Below are positions 1 to 6,198 of a DNA stretch of 7,839 bases, piece after piece. A program made the translations under genes and the position numbers. Numbering within the stretch: the stretch's first letter is position 1; every line of letters begins with the position of its first letter. Source of the stretch: Litorimonas sp964490745 (GTDB lineage Bacteria > Pseudomonadota > Alphaproteobacteria > Caulobacterales > Maricaulaceae); NCBI GenBank assembly GCA_964490745.1, contig CAZBDT010000112.1, positions 1 to 7,839 of the forward strand. Reading direction: 5' to 3'. The notes below the pieces were generated by a model. That model saw only the letters and a program-made list of their open reading frames with translations, made no database searches and was not told the origin of the DNA.

Positions 1-1
1 C

Positions 2-457
2 ATGAGCGGATATGATAAATTAGACCAACTCGGCACGATGGCACCTTTGCCCAATTCGCCGGATGAGGCGGAGCTGGAACGGGTGCCTAATCCTTGCAGT
101 GAGCCCTACATGGTGCGTCTGGTCGCGCCAGAATTCACGTCGATTTGCCCTGTGACGGGCCAGCCCGATTTTGCGCATCTTGTTGTTGATTACTGTCCCG
201 ATCGGTGGATCGTCGAGAGTAAGGCTTTCAAGCTGTTCTTGGGGAGTTTCCGCAATCACGGTGATTTTCATGAAGCCTGTACTACAGGTATAGGGCAGAG
301 ATTGGTCAAAGAAATCAGCCCGAAATGGCTGCGGATTGGTGGCTATTGGTACCCACGGGGCGGGATTCCGATTGATGTTTTCTATCAATTTGGAAAAGCC
401 CCAGAAGGCCTATGGATACCGGATCAGGGTGTGCCGCCATATAGAGGTCGGGGCTAG
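2..457 (+). CDS. queF: NADPH-dependent 7-cyano-7-deazaguanine reductase QueF
   Basis: Reduces the nitrile of preQ0 to the aminomethyl group of preQ1 with two NADPH, a cytoplasmic step of queuosine tRNA modification. The 151-residue product matches the short, single-domain (YkvM-like) QueF type. The nucleophilic cysteine is C49 in SICPVTGQPDFAH, with the proton-donor aspartate D56 seven residues later. The QueF signature ESKAFK (72-77) is followed by the substrate-binding H90-E91 pair in GDFHE. The C-terminal half carries the conserved RGGIPIDVF stretch. The ATG at position 2 gives an N-terminus (MSGYDKLDQLG...) typical of alphaproteobacterial QueF, so the gene is probably complete, but its ribosome-binding site and promoter lie outside the window. 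It ends in TAG, 95 nt before cysE, and may or may not share a transcript with it. Family identification is firm. Confidence 0.95.
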   Translation: MSGYDKLDQLGTMAPLPNSPDEAELERVPNPCSEPYMVRLVAPEFTSICPVTGQPDFAHLVVDYCPDRWIVESKAFKLFLGSFRNHGDFHEACTTGIGQRLVKEISPKWLRIGGYWYPRGGIPIDVFYQFGKAPEGLWIPDQGVPPYRGRG

Positions 458-540
458 GTCACGATAATTTAAGATAGCTAAAGCGGCTTTTTACTTGGGT
501 TTGTCGCATCTCATGCGTACATAGTCTTTATCGCCGCGTA

Positions 541-546
541 AGGAAG
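541..546 (+). promoter_or_regulatory. Ribosome-binding site of cysE
   Basis: AGGAAG lies six nucleotides before the ATG at 553 and supports that start codon. Confidence 0.6.
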
Positions 547-552
547 CCGGAA

Positions 553-1371
553 ATGCCGAGCCTAATCGTAACCAGTCGACTAGAAGACTGCACCGAAACA
601 AAAGATGTCTGTGTTTGGACAATTTTACAGGAAGAGGCTGCTGCCTATGCTGTTCGTGAGGTCGCAATGTCATCCTTGCTCCACGCAACGATTTTAGATC
701 AAGATGATTTGGGTGGCGCCCTTGTTAACCATTTGTCGAATAAGCTAGCAACGCCGGATTTTTCTGCTTTGAAGATGCAAACTGTCCTAAGCGAGGCGAT
801 TGAGAGTGATGGTTCCTTGATCGGGTGTATTGCCAGAGATTTGGAAGCCGTTCGCGAACGGGACCCGGCTTGCCAGACATACCTACAGTGCTTCCTATAT
901 TTTAAAGGGTTTATGGCCATCCAGACGCATCGACTGGCGCATGCGCTTTTAAAAGAGGGCCGCGATCTCGTGGCTTTTCACCTTCAGAACCGCAGTTCTG
1001 AGCTTTTCGGTGTCGACATTAACCCCGCCGCAAAGATCGGCTGCGGTGTGATGCTTGATCATGCGACAGGCTTCGTCATGGGTGAGACGGCTGTGATTGG
1101 TGATGATTGTTCTATCCTGCAGGGTGTTACATTGGGCGGGACTGGAAAGTCAGATGAAGATCGACATCCTAAAATTGGGGATCGTGTCCTGATCGGTGCC
1201 AATGCCTCTGTTTTAGGAAATATAGTAATTGGCGACGGCGCCAAGATTGCGGCTGGGTCTGTCGTCTTGAAGCCAGTCGAAGCAAATTGTACAGTGGCAG
1301 GTGTACCTGCAAAACCTGTTGGCGGCCCTTGTTGTGGAAACCCGGCTAGCTCTATGGATCATAACTTTTAG
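553..1371 (+). CDS. cysE: Serine O-acetyltransferase CysE
   Basis: Acetylates L-serine with acetyl-CoA to O-acetylserine, the committed cytoplasmic step of cysteine synthesis. The 272-residue protein has the N-terminal all-alpha SAT domain (about 22-145, with HATIL, ARDLEAVRERDPA and FKGFMAIQTHRLAH) followed by a left-handed beta-helix of hexapeptide repeats (about 155-255). Expected active-site residues are present: D155 (VDINPAAKIG), H170 (MLDHATG) and H205 (DRHPKI), with the same spacing as E. coli CysE. GGTGKS (195-200) and AGVPAKPVGG (249-258) are also canonical. The tail is odd. It ends PASSMDHNF, without the terminal isoleucine that inserts into CysK in the classic cysteine synthase complex. 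The stop is TAG, and the same frame continues only three codons (GAT TTT TCA) to a TGA that overlaps the next ATG. Alternative acetyltransferase assignments are unlikely. Confidence 0.95.
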   Translation: MPSLIVTSRLEDCTETKDVCVWTILQEEAAAYAVREVAMSSLLHATILDQDDLGGALVNHLSNKLATPDFSALKMQTVLSEAIESDGSLIGCIARDLEAVRERDPACQTYLQCFLYFKGFMAIQTHRLAHALLKEGRDLVAFHLQNRSSELFGVDINPAAKIGCGVMLDHATGFVMGETAVIGDDCSILQGVTLGGTGKSDEDRHPKIGDRVLIGANASVLGNIVIGDGAKIAAGSVVLKPVEANCTVAGVPAKPVGGPCCGNPASSMDHNF

Positions 1372-1379
1372 GATTTTTC

Positions 1380-1595
1380 ATGACCCCTCAACAAATTTCT
1401 CAAGTTCAATCTTACTTGCGTAAACGTTTCGGAACCGAAGGGATCGAATTAAAGCCGCGTAAAGTTCAGGACAGTGTCGAGGTCTATTTGGATAACGAAA
1501 TTCTCGGCTTGGTCTATATTGATGATGAGGACCCATCCGATATCTCATATGATCTAAATATCTCTATCCTTCAGCAGGATTTGGACGGCGTTTAA
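1380..1595 (+). CDS. DUF3126 family small protein
   Basis: A 71-residue acidic cytoplasmic protein with no signal peptide or membrane segment. It matches the pattern of DUF3126, a short alphaproteobacterial family of unknown function: an N-terminal helix (TPQQISQVQSYLRKRFG, 2-18), a beta-strand rich middle (VEVYLDNEILGLVYIDDED, 33-51) and a closing SYDLNISILQQDLD. The family is commonly found next to cysE, as here. The ATG lies 8 nt after the cysE stop with AGGA (1370-1373) at good spacing. Its own TAA shares one base with the ATG of the following gene (TAATG), so translational coupling is likely. No catalytic motif is visible. A role tied to CysE is only inferred from position. Confidence 0.85.
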   Translation: MTPQQISQVQSYLRKRFGTEGIELKPRKVQDSVEVYLDNEILGLVYIDDEDPSDISYDLNISILQQDLDGV

Positions 1596-2119
1596 TGGCC
1601 GTTTATCAATTAGGGGATGTGAGACCTGAGTGCCATGAAAGCGCTTGGGTCGCTGAAACAGCGTCGGTCATCGGGAATGTCATCATGTCAGAGGGCAGTT
1701 CTGTCTGGTTCGGCGCAACTGTTCGCGGCGATAATGAGCCGATAAAATTAGGCGCGCGTTCAAATATTCAAGACGGCGCTGTGTGCCATTCCGATCCGGG
1801 TTCGCCGCTGACGATTGGTGAAGACGTGACGATTGGCCATCTCGCCATGGTGCATGGCTGTACGATTGGCGATGGTAGCCTCGTCGGTATTGGCGCGACG
1901 ATTTTAAATGGTGCCGTCATCGGAAAAAATTGCCTCATTGGTGCGCATGCGCTTGTGACAGAAGGAAAAGTCATTCTAGACAATTCTGTGGTAATGGGCT
2001 CACCCGGAAAGGTCATAAAAGCGCTATCTGATGAACAAGCCGCACGAGTCAAAATGGGCGCAACGGTTTATGTAGCAAATTCAAAGCGTTTTCGCGATGA
2101 TTTAAAGCGGATCGACTAA
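1595..2119 (+). CDS. Gamma-carbonic anhydrase-like protein (YrdA/CaiE/PaaY group)
   Basis: A 174-residue left-handed beta-helix protein of the gamma-class carbonic anhydrase superfamily, expected to be a cytoplasmic trimer with metal sites at subunit interfaces. The three metal-ligand histidines are visible: H65 (VCHSDPG), H82 and H87 (IGHLAMVHGC). The conserved R44-D46 pair in VRGDNEPI and the SNIQD motif (56-60) are also present. Hexapeptide repeats run from about 18 to 138 (IGDGSLVGIGATILNGAVIGKNCLIGAHALVTEG). A helical tail (about 145-174) with the typical YVANSKRFRDDL ending follows. It lacks the long acidic loop of archaeal Cam, as the YrdA group does, so carbonic anhydrase activity cannot be assumed; some members bind metal without measurable activity. 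The start overlaps the upstream stop by 1 nt. The stop overlaps the stop of the opposite-strand gene by 4 nt. Confidence 0.92.
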   Translation: MAVYQLGDVRPECHESAWVAETASVIGNVIMSEGSSVWFGATVRGDNEPIKLGARSNIQDGAVCHSDPGSPLTIGEDVTIGHLAMVHGCTIGDGSLVGIGATILNGAVIGKNCLIGAHALVTEGKVILDNSVVMGSPGKVIKALSDEQAARVKMGATVYVANSKRFRDDLKRID

Positions 2120-2643
2120 CGGTCTATGTTCCAAAATTGCGCGATCTGGGCGTCCATTTCCGGCGATAAATTAAACCAAGCGGTTTCATTTGCGAAGCTA
2201 TCTAAAACAAAAAGTCTGTCTTCCGGACCTAGGGGTTGGCTTAAAACATCCCGTAGTGTCTTTGCTTGAGTTTGAGCTTGTAAAATCCAAACCGTATTAC
2301 CCAAGCGTTGGGTGGGGCCCAGGCTTTGGAGATTTTGCAAGAAATTCATTCCACGGCCAGACTTTATTTCTGCCATGATCATAAAGACTGTGAGTGGCGC
2401 TTCGGGCTTAGGTGGTTTCGCGAGCGGCGCAACCGCTTGTTCAAGCCAATTCATGAGGCTCGGATCAGCAGCGACGGGGCGGTAACCCATATTCGCGGTC
2501 TGACTGATCAGAGATTGCGCGTTGACCCTTCCTTCAACCATATAAGACCACAATGTCTTATCATCAAAGGGACCATAGGCCTGACCATCGACTTGGATAA
2601 ACCAGTGTCGCAGAGATTGGCCGTGATCAGTGTGAGAGCTCAT
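2116..2643 (-). CDS. GYF_2 (DUF4339) domain protein with SinR/Cas2-like C-terminal region
   Basis: A 175-residue protein with two apparent parts. Residues 13-67 form a GYF_2/DUF4339 domain: HWFIQVDGQAYGPF, then TLWSYMVEGRVNAQSLI, then MGYRPVAADPSLMNWL. This domain is generally regarded as a protein-interaction module. A proline-rich linker (72-84) leads to residues 85-150, whose pattern suggests a beta-alpha-beta-beta-alpha-beta ferredoxin-like fold: strand VFMIMAEI, helix GMNFLQNLQSLG, strand LGNTVWILQ, helix AKTLRDVLSQPL, strand DRLFVLDSF. The 'TQRLGNTVWIL' to 'LGPEDRLFVLD' progression resembles SinR/Cas2-like small proteins. The aspartate after strand 1 seen in active Cas2 nucleases is replaced (MAEI), so nuclease activity is not suggested. 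No signal peptide or membrane segment is seen. The start is preceded by AGAGG at unusually short spacing. The GYF_2 call is good; the second domain is inference from pattern. Confidence 0.75.
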   Translation of the reverse strand: MSSHTDHGQSLRHWFIQVDGQAYGPFDDKTLWSYMVEGRVNAQSLISQTANMGYRPVAADPSLMNWLEQAVAPLAKPPKPEAPLTVFMIMAEIKSGRGMNFLQNLQSLGPTQRLGNTVWILQAQTQAKTLRDVLSQPLGPEDRLFVLDSFANETAWFNLSPEMDAQIAQFWNIDR

Positions 2644-2683
2644 GACCTCTGATAGCCTAGATTCGGTTGATGGTGAAAGGGTG

Positions 2684-4024
2684 TTAAACTGTATGTTCTT
2701 TAGGCTGAATAAGATTTGATGACGTACCTGCTATTAAGCCGTTCAAACAGAGTGCACATATTAACGATACACTGAAAATTACGCCGAGATCGGTGTTATA
2801 GTTTTCAGGTTGAAACAAAATGACAGCCTCAACGCCTATGACAACCGCTCCCATGCACATAGCTAATTTGCGCCCATTTAAAAGACCGCTGACCAACCAT
2901 ATGAGTCCCCCCGCTAAGATAATGGCTCCCATAATCAGCCCTAATCCCGGGCGGGCATCTAACCCCGGGATTTTATCGAAGACTAAAAACGCAAGTTCTG
3001 GTTTGGCTGTGGCAAGTGGTATAGCCACGACTCCGCAAGAGACGATGAATATTCCGACTAAAGAGATATGTGAACTTTTATAGCGTTTAAGCGAGGTGAT
3101 AATTAATGTTGATGCAGCTACTGTGAATGTAATCCACCAAAATGTGGTAGGCGTCCAAACTGGTCTCGCCTGAGCCGGATCTAGCGACAACCAAGCCATC
3201 TGAACATATATGACCGCGACGAATGCAACGAGCCAGCCGCAGATTTGGTGCGTTCTGCCACCAAACTTCCCGACGTCTAATCTTGCTTTACCGATCCAAT
3301 ACTGTGCACCAGCAATGGCGAATCCCATACCTGCCAATATTTTCAAAGGCATCTCTGATGTTAGCGTACCAATCCAGATATAAGCTGCCAAAATACCAAA
3401 AAAGAGTGCGACGGAAGATCGGAGGCGCTCAGAAAGAGAAATTTGTGCGAGGATGACAACAGGCAATATCCCTGATCCTAATTGCGATAGCCGGTCACTA
3501 ATTCCTGTCATCAGACCCAGTTCAGGATACAGGCTGGCTATATAAAGTAGAGTAGAAAACGTACTTAAGAGTGCTGCAGGAATGGATTTAAAGAGCCATC
3601 CGGTAACCAAGGAGAGACAGGAAATTAAGAGCGCCAGCTCCATATTTACAAGGGAAAGACCTGCTTGAGCCAACCATGAACTGATCGAAACGGCCATAGC
3701 GGCAATCATGATCAGTCCTGAAATATTCCTAAGGGGAGAGTTTTGCTCGGCCCACATCGTGATTGAAAAAAGAACTCCGCCGAGTGCAAGGCTTGGCCAA
3801 AATAGTAAATTCAGGGGTGTAGATTGCCATATCGCATATATACATGTGAGTATTGACAGGACGGGCACAAACCAAAGAGCAGCGATCTTTCGTTTATGAA
3901 CAACGATCGGGCTCGGTGCTTTACGTTCCGGTGCAGTAGCGACAAGTTTTAGGCTTCTACTCTGCAAAGGTGCACGAATTGGCCTATTGTCATTTGCGCA
4001 ATATATTGGCTTTGGCTCCCTCAT
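2684..4024 (-). CDS. Unidentified polytopic inner-membrane protein (about 13-14 TM helices)
   Basis: A 446-residue protein that I cannot assign to a family. The first about 45 residues are basic and cytoplasmic-looking (YCANDNRP, then several Arg/Lys up to HKRK at 43-46). Hydrophobic segments follow at about 47-67, 70-90, 100-120, 127-145, 148-165, 183-196, 202-220, 226-244, 260-280, 293-311, 319-339, 361-382, 386-404 and 413-433. Loops are short, with no catalytic motif, cofactor site or large soluble domain. The overall look is that of the uncharacterised DUF2157-type many-helix proteins, but this is only a resemblance. The start at 4024 is the first Met and has a weak AGG before it. The gene follows the patatin gene by 112 nt containing an inverted repeat, so it may have its own promoter or a structured leader. 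It precedes the GYF_2 gene by 40 nt. Confidence 0.8.
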   Translation of the reverse strand: MREPKPIYCANDNRPIRAPLQSRSLKLVATAPERKAPSPIVVHKRKIAALWFVPVLSILTCIYAIWQSTPLNLLFWPSLALGGVLFSITMWAEQNSPLRNISGLIMIAAMAVSISSWLAQAGLSLVNMELALLISCLSLVTGWLFKSIPAALLSTFSTLLYIASLYPELGLMTGISDRLSQLGSGILPVVILAQISLSERLRSSVALFFGILAAYIWIGTLTSEMPLKILAGMGFAIAGAQYWIGKARLDVGKFGGRTHQICGWLVAFVAVIYVQMAWLSLDPAQARPVWTPTTFWWITFTVAASTLIITSLKRYKSSHISLVGIFIVSCGVVAIPLATAKPELAFLVFDKIPGLDARPGLGLIMGAIILAGGLIWLVSGLLNGRKLAMCMGAVVIGVEAVILFQPENYNTDLGVIFSVSLICALCLNGLIAGTSSNLIQPKEHTV

Positions 4025-4052
4025 TGAACCTGATTGTCATAGTATTGACACA

Positions 4053-4102
4053 GTTGCGACAGACTTCACCTGATACGGGTGGATAAGTGAAGGTTTCGCA
4101 AC
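4053..4102. repeat. Interrupted inverted repeat in the intergenic region
   Basis: Two arms face each other: GTTGCGA (4053-4059) and CTTCAC (4064-4069) on the left, GTGAAG (4087-4092) and TCGCAAC (4096-4102) on the right. This gives 13 complementary pairs split by a small internal loop (4 versus 3 nt) around a 17-nt apical loop. A competing small hairpin, CACC (4067-4070) with GGTG (4078-4081), is possible. No T-run follows in either direction, so it is not a standard intrinsic terminator. It lies 29-78 nt upstream of the start codon of the membrane-protein gene and could be leader structure or a regulator site. Confidence 0.5.
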
Positions 4103-4136
4103 TTAATAGGTTATTCAATCGGAATATCCCACGTTT

Positions 4137-5159
4137 CTAACTGTTATCCTTGCCTTCGTTAGATTTTATAGCTTCGGCAGATGCTGCAGACGGCATTTGG
4201 GAAAGAACGTCCATCACAGAACGAATCAATGGGATTTCATGCTGCATAGCCGCGTAGCCGCGCTCGATGAGTTCTGCGGCTTTGGTGAATTCCATCATCC
4301 CAATATGACCGATGCGGGGCGCCACAAATACATCTGGCGGATCACCCGCTAAGCGAGAGCGGGAAATGCGGTCCATCACAATGTTTAAGGTGCCCATCAT
4401 AACAGAGCCGATTTTAGGGCTTTTTCCGGGCTTGACTTCGCCCAACATGGATTTGAGCAATAGACGGTCCGGACGTAATTTATTGAGGCTTTGGGACGCG
4501 AGTTCAAATGGATCTGCGTCATCGTCAAGAGGCTCGTCCTCTAAATCGATTTCATGACTACTGCCCATTGGCCCCAACGCGTCGCCGTTGAGACTAACTG
4601 CGATAACCATCTGTGCACCAACCGCACGACAAGCTGATACGGGAACAGGATTGACCAAGGCACCATCAATCATAAAGCGGCCATCGACTTTAACGGGTTC
4701 GAACGCCCCGGGCAGGGCATAAGATGCTCGTATGGCAGGAACAATTGGACCGCGTTGGAGCCACACTTCGTAGCCTGTACGTAGATCACACGCGACAGCC
4801 GCGAATTTTTGCTCCAAATCTTCGATCCGCACGTCACCCATATAATGGTTGAGGACGCGTGCCAGCCGTTCTCCGCGCATAAGCCCAGATCCGCCCCAAC
4901 GAACATCCATATATCCCATCATTTTGCGTTGATTAAGAGACCGAGCCCATTTTTCGAGAACGTCTAACTTTCCCGAGAGATAAGCCGCGCCGACAATGGC
5001 CCCGATGGATGTGCCCGCAATGATGTCAGGCTTGATGCCGGCTTCGATCAGGGCCCGCATAGCCCCGATATGGGCCCATCCACGCGCGACTCCTCCACCT
5101 AAGGCTAGTCCGAGTGGGGCGCGTTGGCCGCTACCTAATATGTGTGGTTCGATACGCAT
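4137..5159 (-). CDS. Patatin-like phospholipase family protein (RssA-like)
   Basis: A predicted cytoplasmic or membrane-associated lipid acyl hydrolase of 340 residues in the patatin/RssA group. The patatin core is complete. The oxyanion glycine-rich loop GGGVARGWAH (21-30) is followed by the nucleophile elbow GTSIG with S51. The catalytic-dyad aspartate D165 lies in MIDGALVNPVPV. The core's RASYALPGAFEPV stretch (144-156) is typical. The C-terminal part (about 200-340) is less conserved. It contains a very acidic insert (205-216, EDEPLDDDAD) and a long helical region, making the protein somewhat longer than E. coli RssA (about 300 aa). No signal peptide is present. The substrate cannot be read from the sequence. 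The start at 5159 lacks a clear Shine-Dalgarno sequence but puts the usual short lead before the glycine loop. Confidence 0.92.
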   Translation of the reverse strand: MRIEPHILGSGQRAPLGLALGGGVARGWAHIGAMRALIEAGIKPDIIAGTSIGAIVGAAYLSGKLDVLEKWARSLNQRKMMGYMDVRWGGSGLMRGERLARVLNHYMGDVRIEDLEQKFAAVACDLRTGYEVWLQRGPIVPAIRASYALPGAFEPVKVDGRFMIDGALVNPVPVSACRAVGAQMVIAVSLNGDALGPMGSSHEIDLEDEPLDDDADPFELASQSLNKLRPDRLLLKSMLGEVKPGKSPKIGSVMMGTLNIVMDRISRSRLAGDPPDVFVAPRIGHIGMMEFTKAAELIERGYAAMQHEIPLIRSVMDVLSQMPSAASAEAIKSNEGKDNS

Positions 5160-5178
5160 GGCGGAACAGTTAACAAAA

Positions 5179-5207
5179 ACAATCCAAAAAGAAAGTCATG
5201 GCGTCAA
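5179..5207 (-). promoter_or_regulatory. Candidate sigma-70-type promoter for the patatin gene
   Basis: On the minus strand, TTGACG (plus 5202-5207) is followed after 17 nt by GATTGT (plus 5179-5184), about 20 nt before the patatin ATG. The -35 matches five of six consensus bases. The -10 matches only three, so this is tentative. It would give a very short 5' leader, consistent with the lack of a clear ribosome-binding site. Confidence 0.3.
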
Positions 5208-5214
5208 CAATATG

Positions 5215-5245
5215 ACGTGTAGCTGAATGGCTTTTCAGCTGTCGT
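5215..5245. repeat. Stem-loop between the exported-protein pair and the patatin gene
   Basis: AGCTGAA (5221-5227) pairs perfectly with TTCAGCT (5234-5240) around a 6-nt loop. The stem can extend through G·T wobbles and one bulge to ACG (5215-5217) with CGT (5243-5245). It sits 41 nt past the stop of the upstream minus-strand gene, a plausible place for transcript-end structure. No T-tract follows on either strand, so it is not called an intrinsic terminator. Confidence 0.4.
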
Positions 5246-5285
5246 ATTATGAAATCTAATCATAGCGGACGGATAAAGCTTTGCC

Positions 5286-5750
5286 TTAGCTAATCGCTTT
5301 TTCACATCCCGCGCGTTCGCCTTTTTTGACGGCGCGCGCCGTCCAATAGGGTTGGCCATTTTCGCCAGGGACTTGGCGACGCGAAGTCGAATAAAAATAA
5401 AAACAATTTTTCACGCGATACACTCTGAAACATCCCCCTGTGAGTTGATCTGAAGGATACATAAAACAAAGCGCATCTTGTCGAACGAACCACCGTCCGG
5501 GTTCGACCAATCCGTCTTCTTCATAAGTTAATGTACCATCCGGAAAGTGTTTTTCGCGGTAAAAGGACTGCGCTTTTCCGTTTCGCCCAAAATTATAAGC
5601 CCCATCCATTTCCGCATCAGAGAAAATAGATTTGATCTGATCTCCCTTCAGTTGATCGGCATTCGGACGAATATCTGTATCTTGGCTTTGCGCAAGAGCA
5701 GTTGCGGAGAAAGTCAATGAGAGGAACAGGGTTGAGATTACTCTATACAT
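5286..5750 (-). CDS. Exported four-cysteine protein of unknown function (second paralog)
   Basis: A 154-residue predicted periplasmic protein. The chosen start gives a clean Sec signal peptide (MYRVISTLFLSLTFSATALA, with likely cleavage after ALA at 20). An in-frame ATG 57 nt further upstream would bury this signal behind a polar 19-residue leader, so it is not preferred. The mature protein has four cysteines (C95, C107, C116, C149) in the pattern GAYNF / DGTLTYEEDG / GRWFVRQDALCFMYPSDQL / GCFRVYRVKNCFYFY / WTARAVKKGERAGCE. The spacing closely matches the upstream gene product, so two disulfides are plausible. The Trp–Cys–Tyr pattern loosely recalls DUF995-like secreted proteins, but I cannot name the family with confidence. 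Its start codon lies inside the end of the upstream gene (8-nt overlap), implying translational coupling. Function is unknown. Confidence 0.8.
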   Translation of the reverse strand: MYRVISTLFLSLTFSATALAQSQDTDIRPNADQLKGDQIKSIFSDAEMDGAYNFGRNGKAQSFYREKHFPDGTLTYEEDGLVEPGRWFVRQDALCFMYPSDQLTGGCFRVYRVKNCFYFYSTSRRQVPGENGQPYWTARAVKKGERAGCEKAIS

Positions 5751-6198
5751 AGCTTGGCTCGCAATTTGCTGTTTCACCCGCGATAACACTCCGCGCTGTA
5801 AAGCCAAATCGAGGGGCGCCGCCGCCGCTGACTTGATAATGATAGTAGCAATTGCCCTGTATATACATTTTGAAGCAGGCCGTTATGAGCTGTGGGGCAT
5901 CGTAATCATAGCAAATCACATTATTTGTAATGGTCCATTTTCCCGTATCGATGCGGCCCTCTTGCACATGTATGATACTGCCATCTGCTCGGGTTGTTTC
6001 TTCAAATGCATATGAGGAGATCCCGTAATTCAGGAAGTTGTAGCTTCCAAGATGCTTCTTACCCGTGAATGCTGCGCGAAGCTCAGCTTCGTTCAGAGGT
6101 TCATCATGTTCAACATCCGGATAAGTTTCATCAGGACCAAGTGCGAAGGCCTGAAATGGGATTAGGGCAGCTATTAACACAGAGGCTAAATATTTCAT
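5743..6198 (-). CDS. Exported four-cysteine protein of unknown function (first paralog)
   Basis: A 151-residue predicted periplasmic protein. Residues 1-19 form a signal peptide (MKYLASVLIAALIPFQAFA). The mature part parallels its downstream neighbour: GSYNF (51-55), ADGSIIHVQEGRIDTGKW (71-88), ICYDYDAPQLITACF (95-109), MYIQGNCYYHYQ (111-122) and FTARSVIAGETANCE (133-147). The four cysteines C96, C108, C117 and C146 align with those of the partner with the same 12- and 9-residue spacings, so they probably form the same disulfides. Overall identity is modest, roughly a third by eye, indicating an old duplication. AAGGA (6204-6208) lies 5 nt before the ATG, so the start is well supported. The gene is divergent from the two-helix membrane protein gene across only 49 nt. 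No enzymatic motif is visible. Confidence 0.82.
   Translation of the reverse strand: MKYLASVLIAALIPFQAFALGPDETYPDVEHDEPLNEAELRAAFTGKKHLGSYNFLNYGISSYAFEETTRADGSIIHVQEGRIDTGKWTITNNVICYDYDAPQLITACFKMYIQGNCYYHYQVSGGGAPRFGFTARSVIAGETANCEPSYV

Noticed and set aside
20..388. Minus-strand open frame of 122 codons opposite queF
   Set aside because: It is a shadow of queF with no recognisable domain.
478..493. Possible intrinsic terminator after queF (TAAAG…CTTTTTA)
   Set aside because: The stem is only 4 A/T-rich pairs with a 3-nt loop, too weak to call.
505..517. CGCAT-CTC-ATGCG inverted repeat upstream of cysE as a regulator site
   Set aside because: The five-base arms are expected by chance at this scale and no promoter elements with good spacing surround them.
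2116..2643. A CRISPR adaptation gene, because of the Cas2-like look of the C-terminal region
   Set aside because: There are no repeats or spacers and no other cas genes. The Cas2 active-site aspartate is not present, and a GYF_2 domain is not part of Cas2.
2308..2652. Plus-strand open frame of 114 codons opposite the GYF_2 gene
   Set aside because: It is fully antisense to a gene with a recognisable domain, has no family resemblance, and is composed like a shadow frame.
4045..4076. Plus-strand TTGACA…TGATAC as a promoter
   Set aside because: The spacer is 20 nt and there is no plus-strand gene downstream, only the minus-strand patatin gene.
5751..5807. Upstream ATG extending the second exported protein by 19 residues
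   Set aside because: It would bury a clean signal peptide behind a polar leader and lengthen the overlap with the neighbouring gene.
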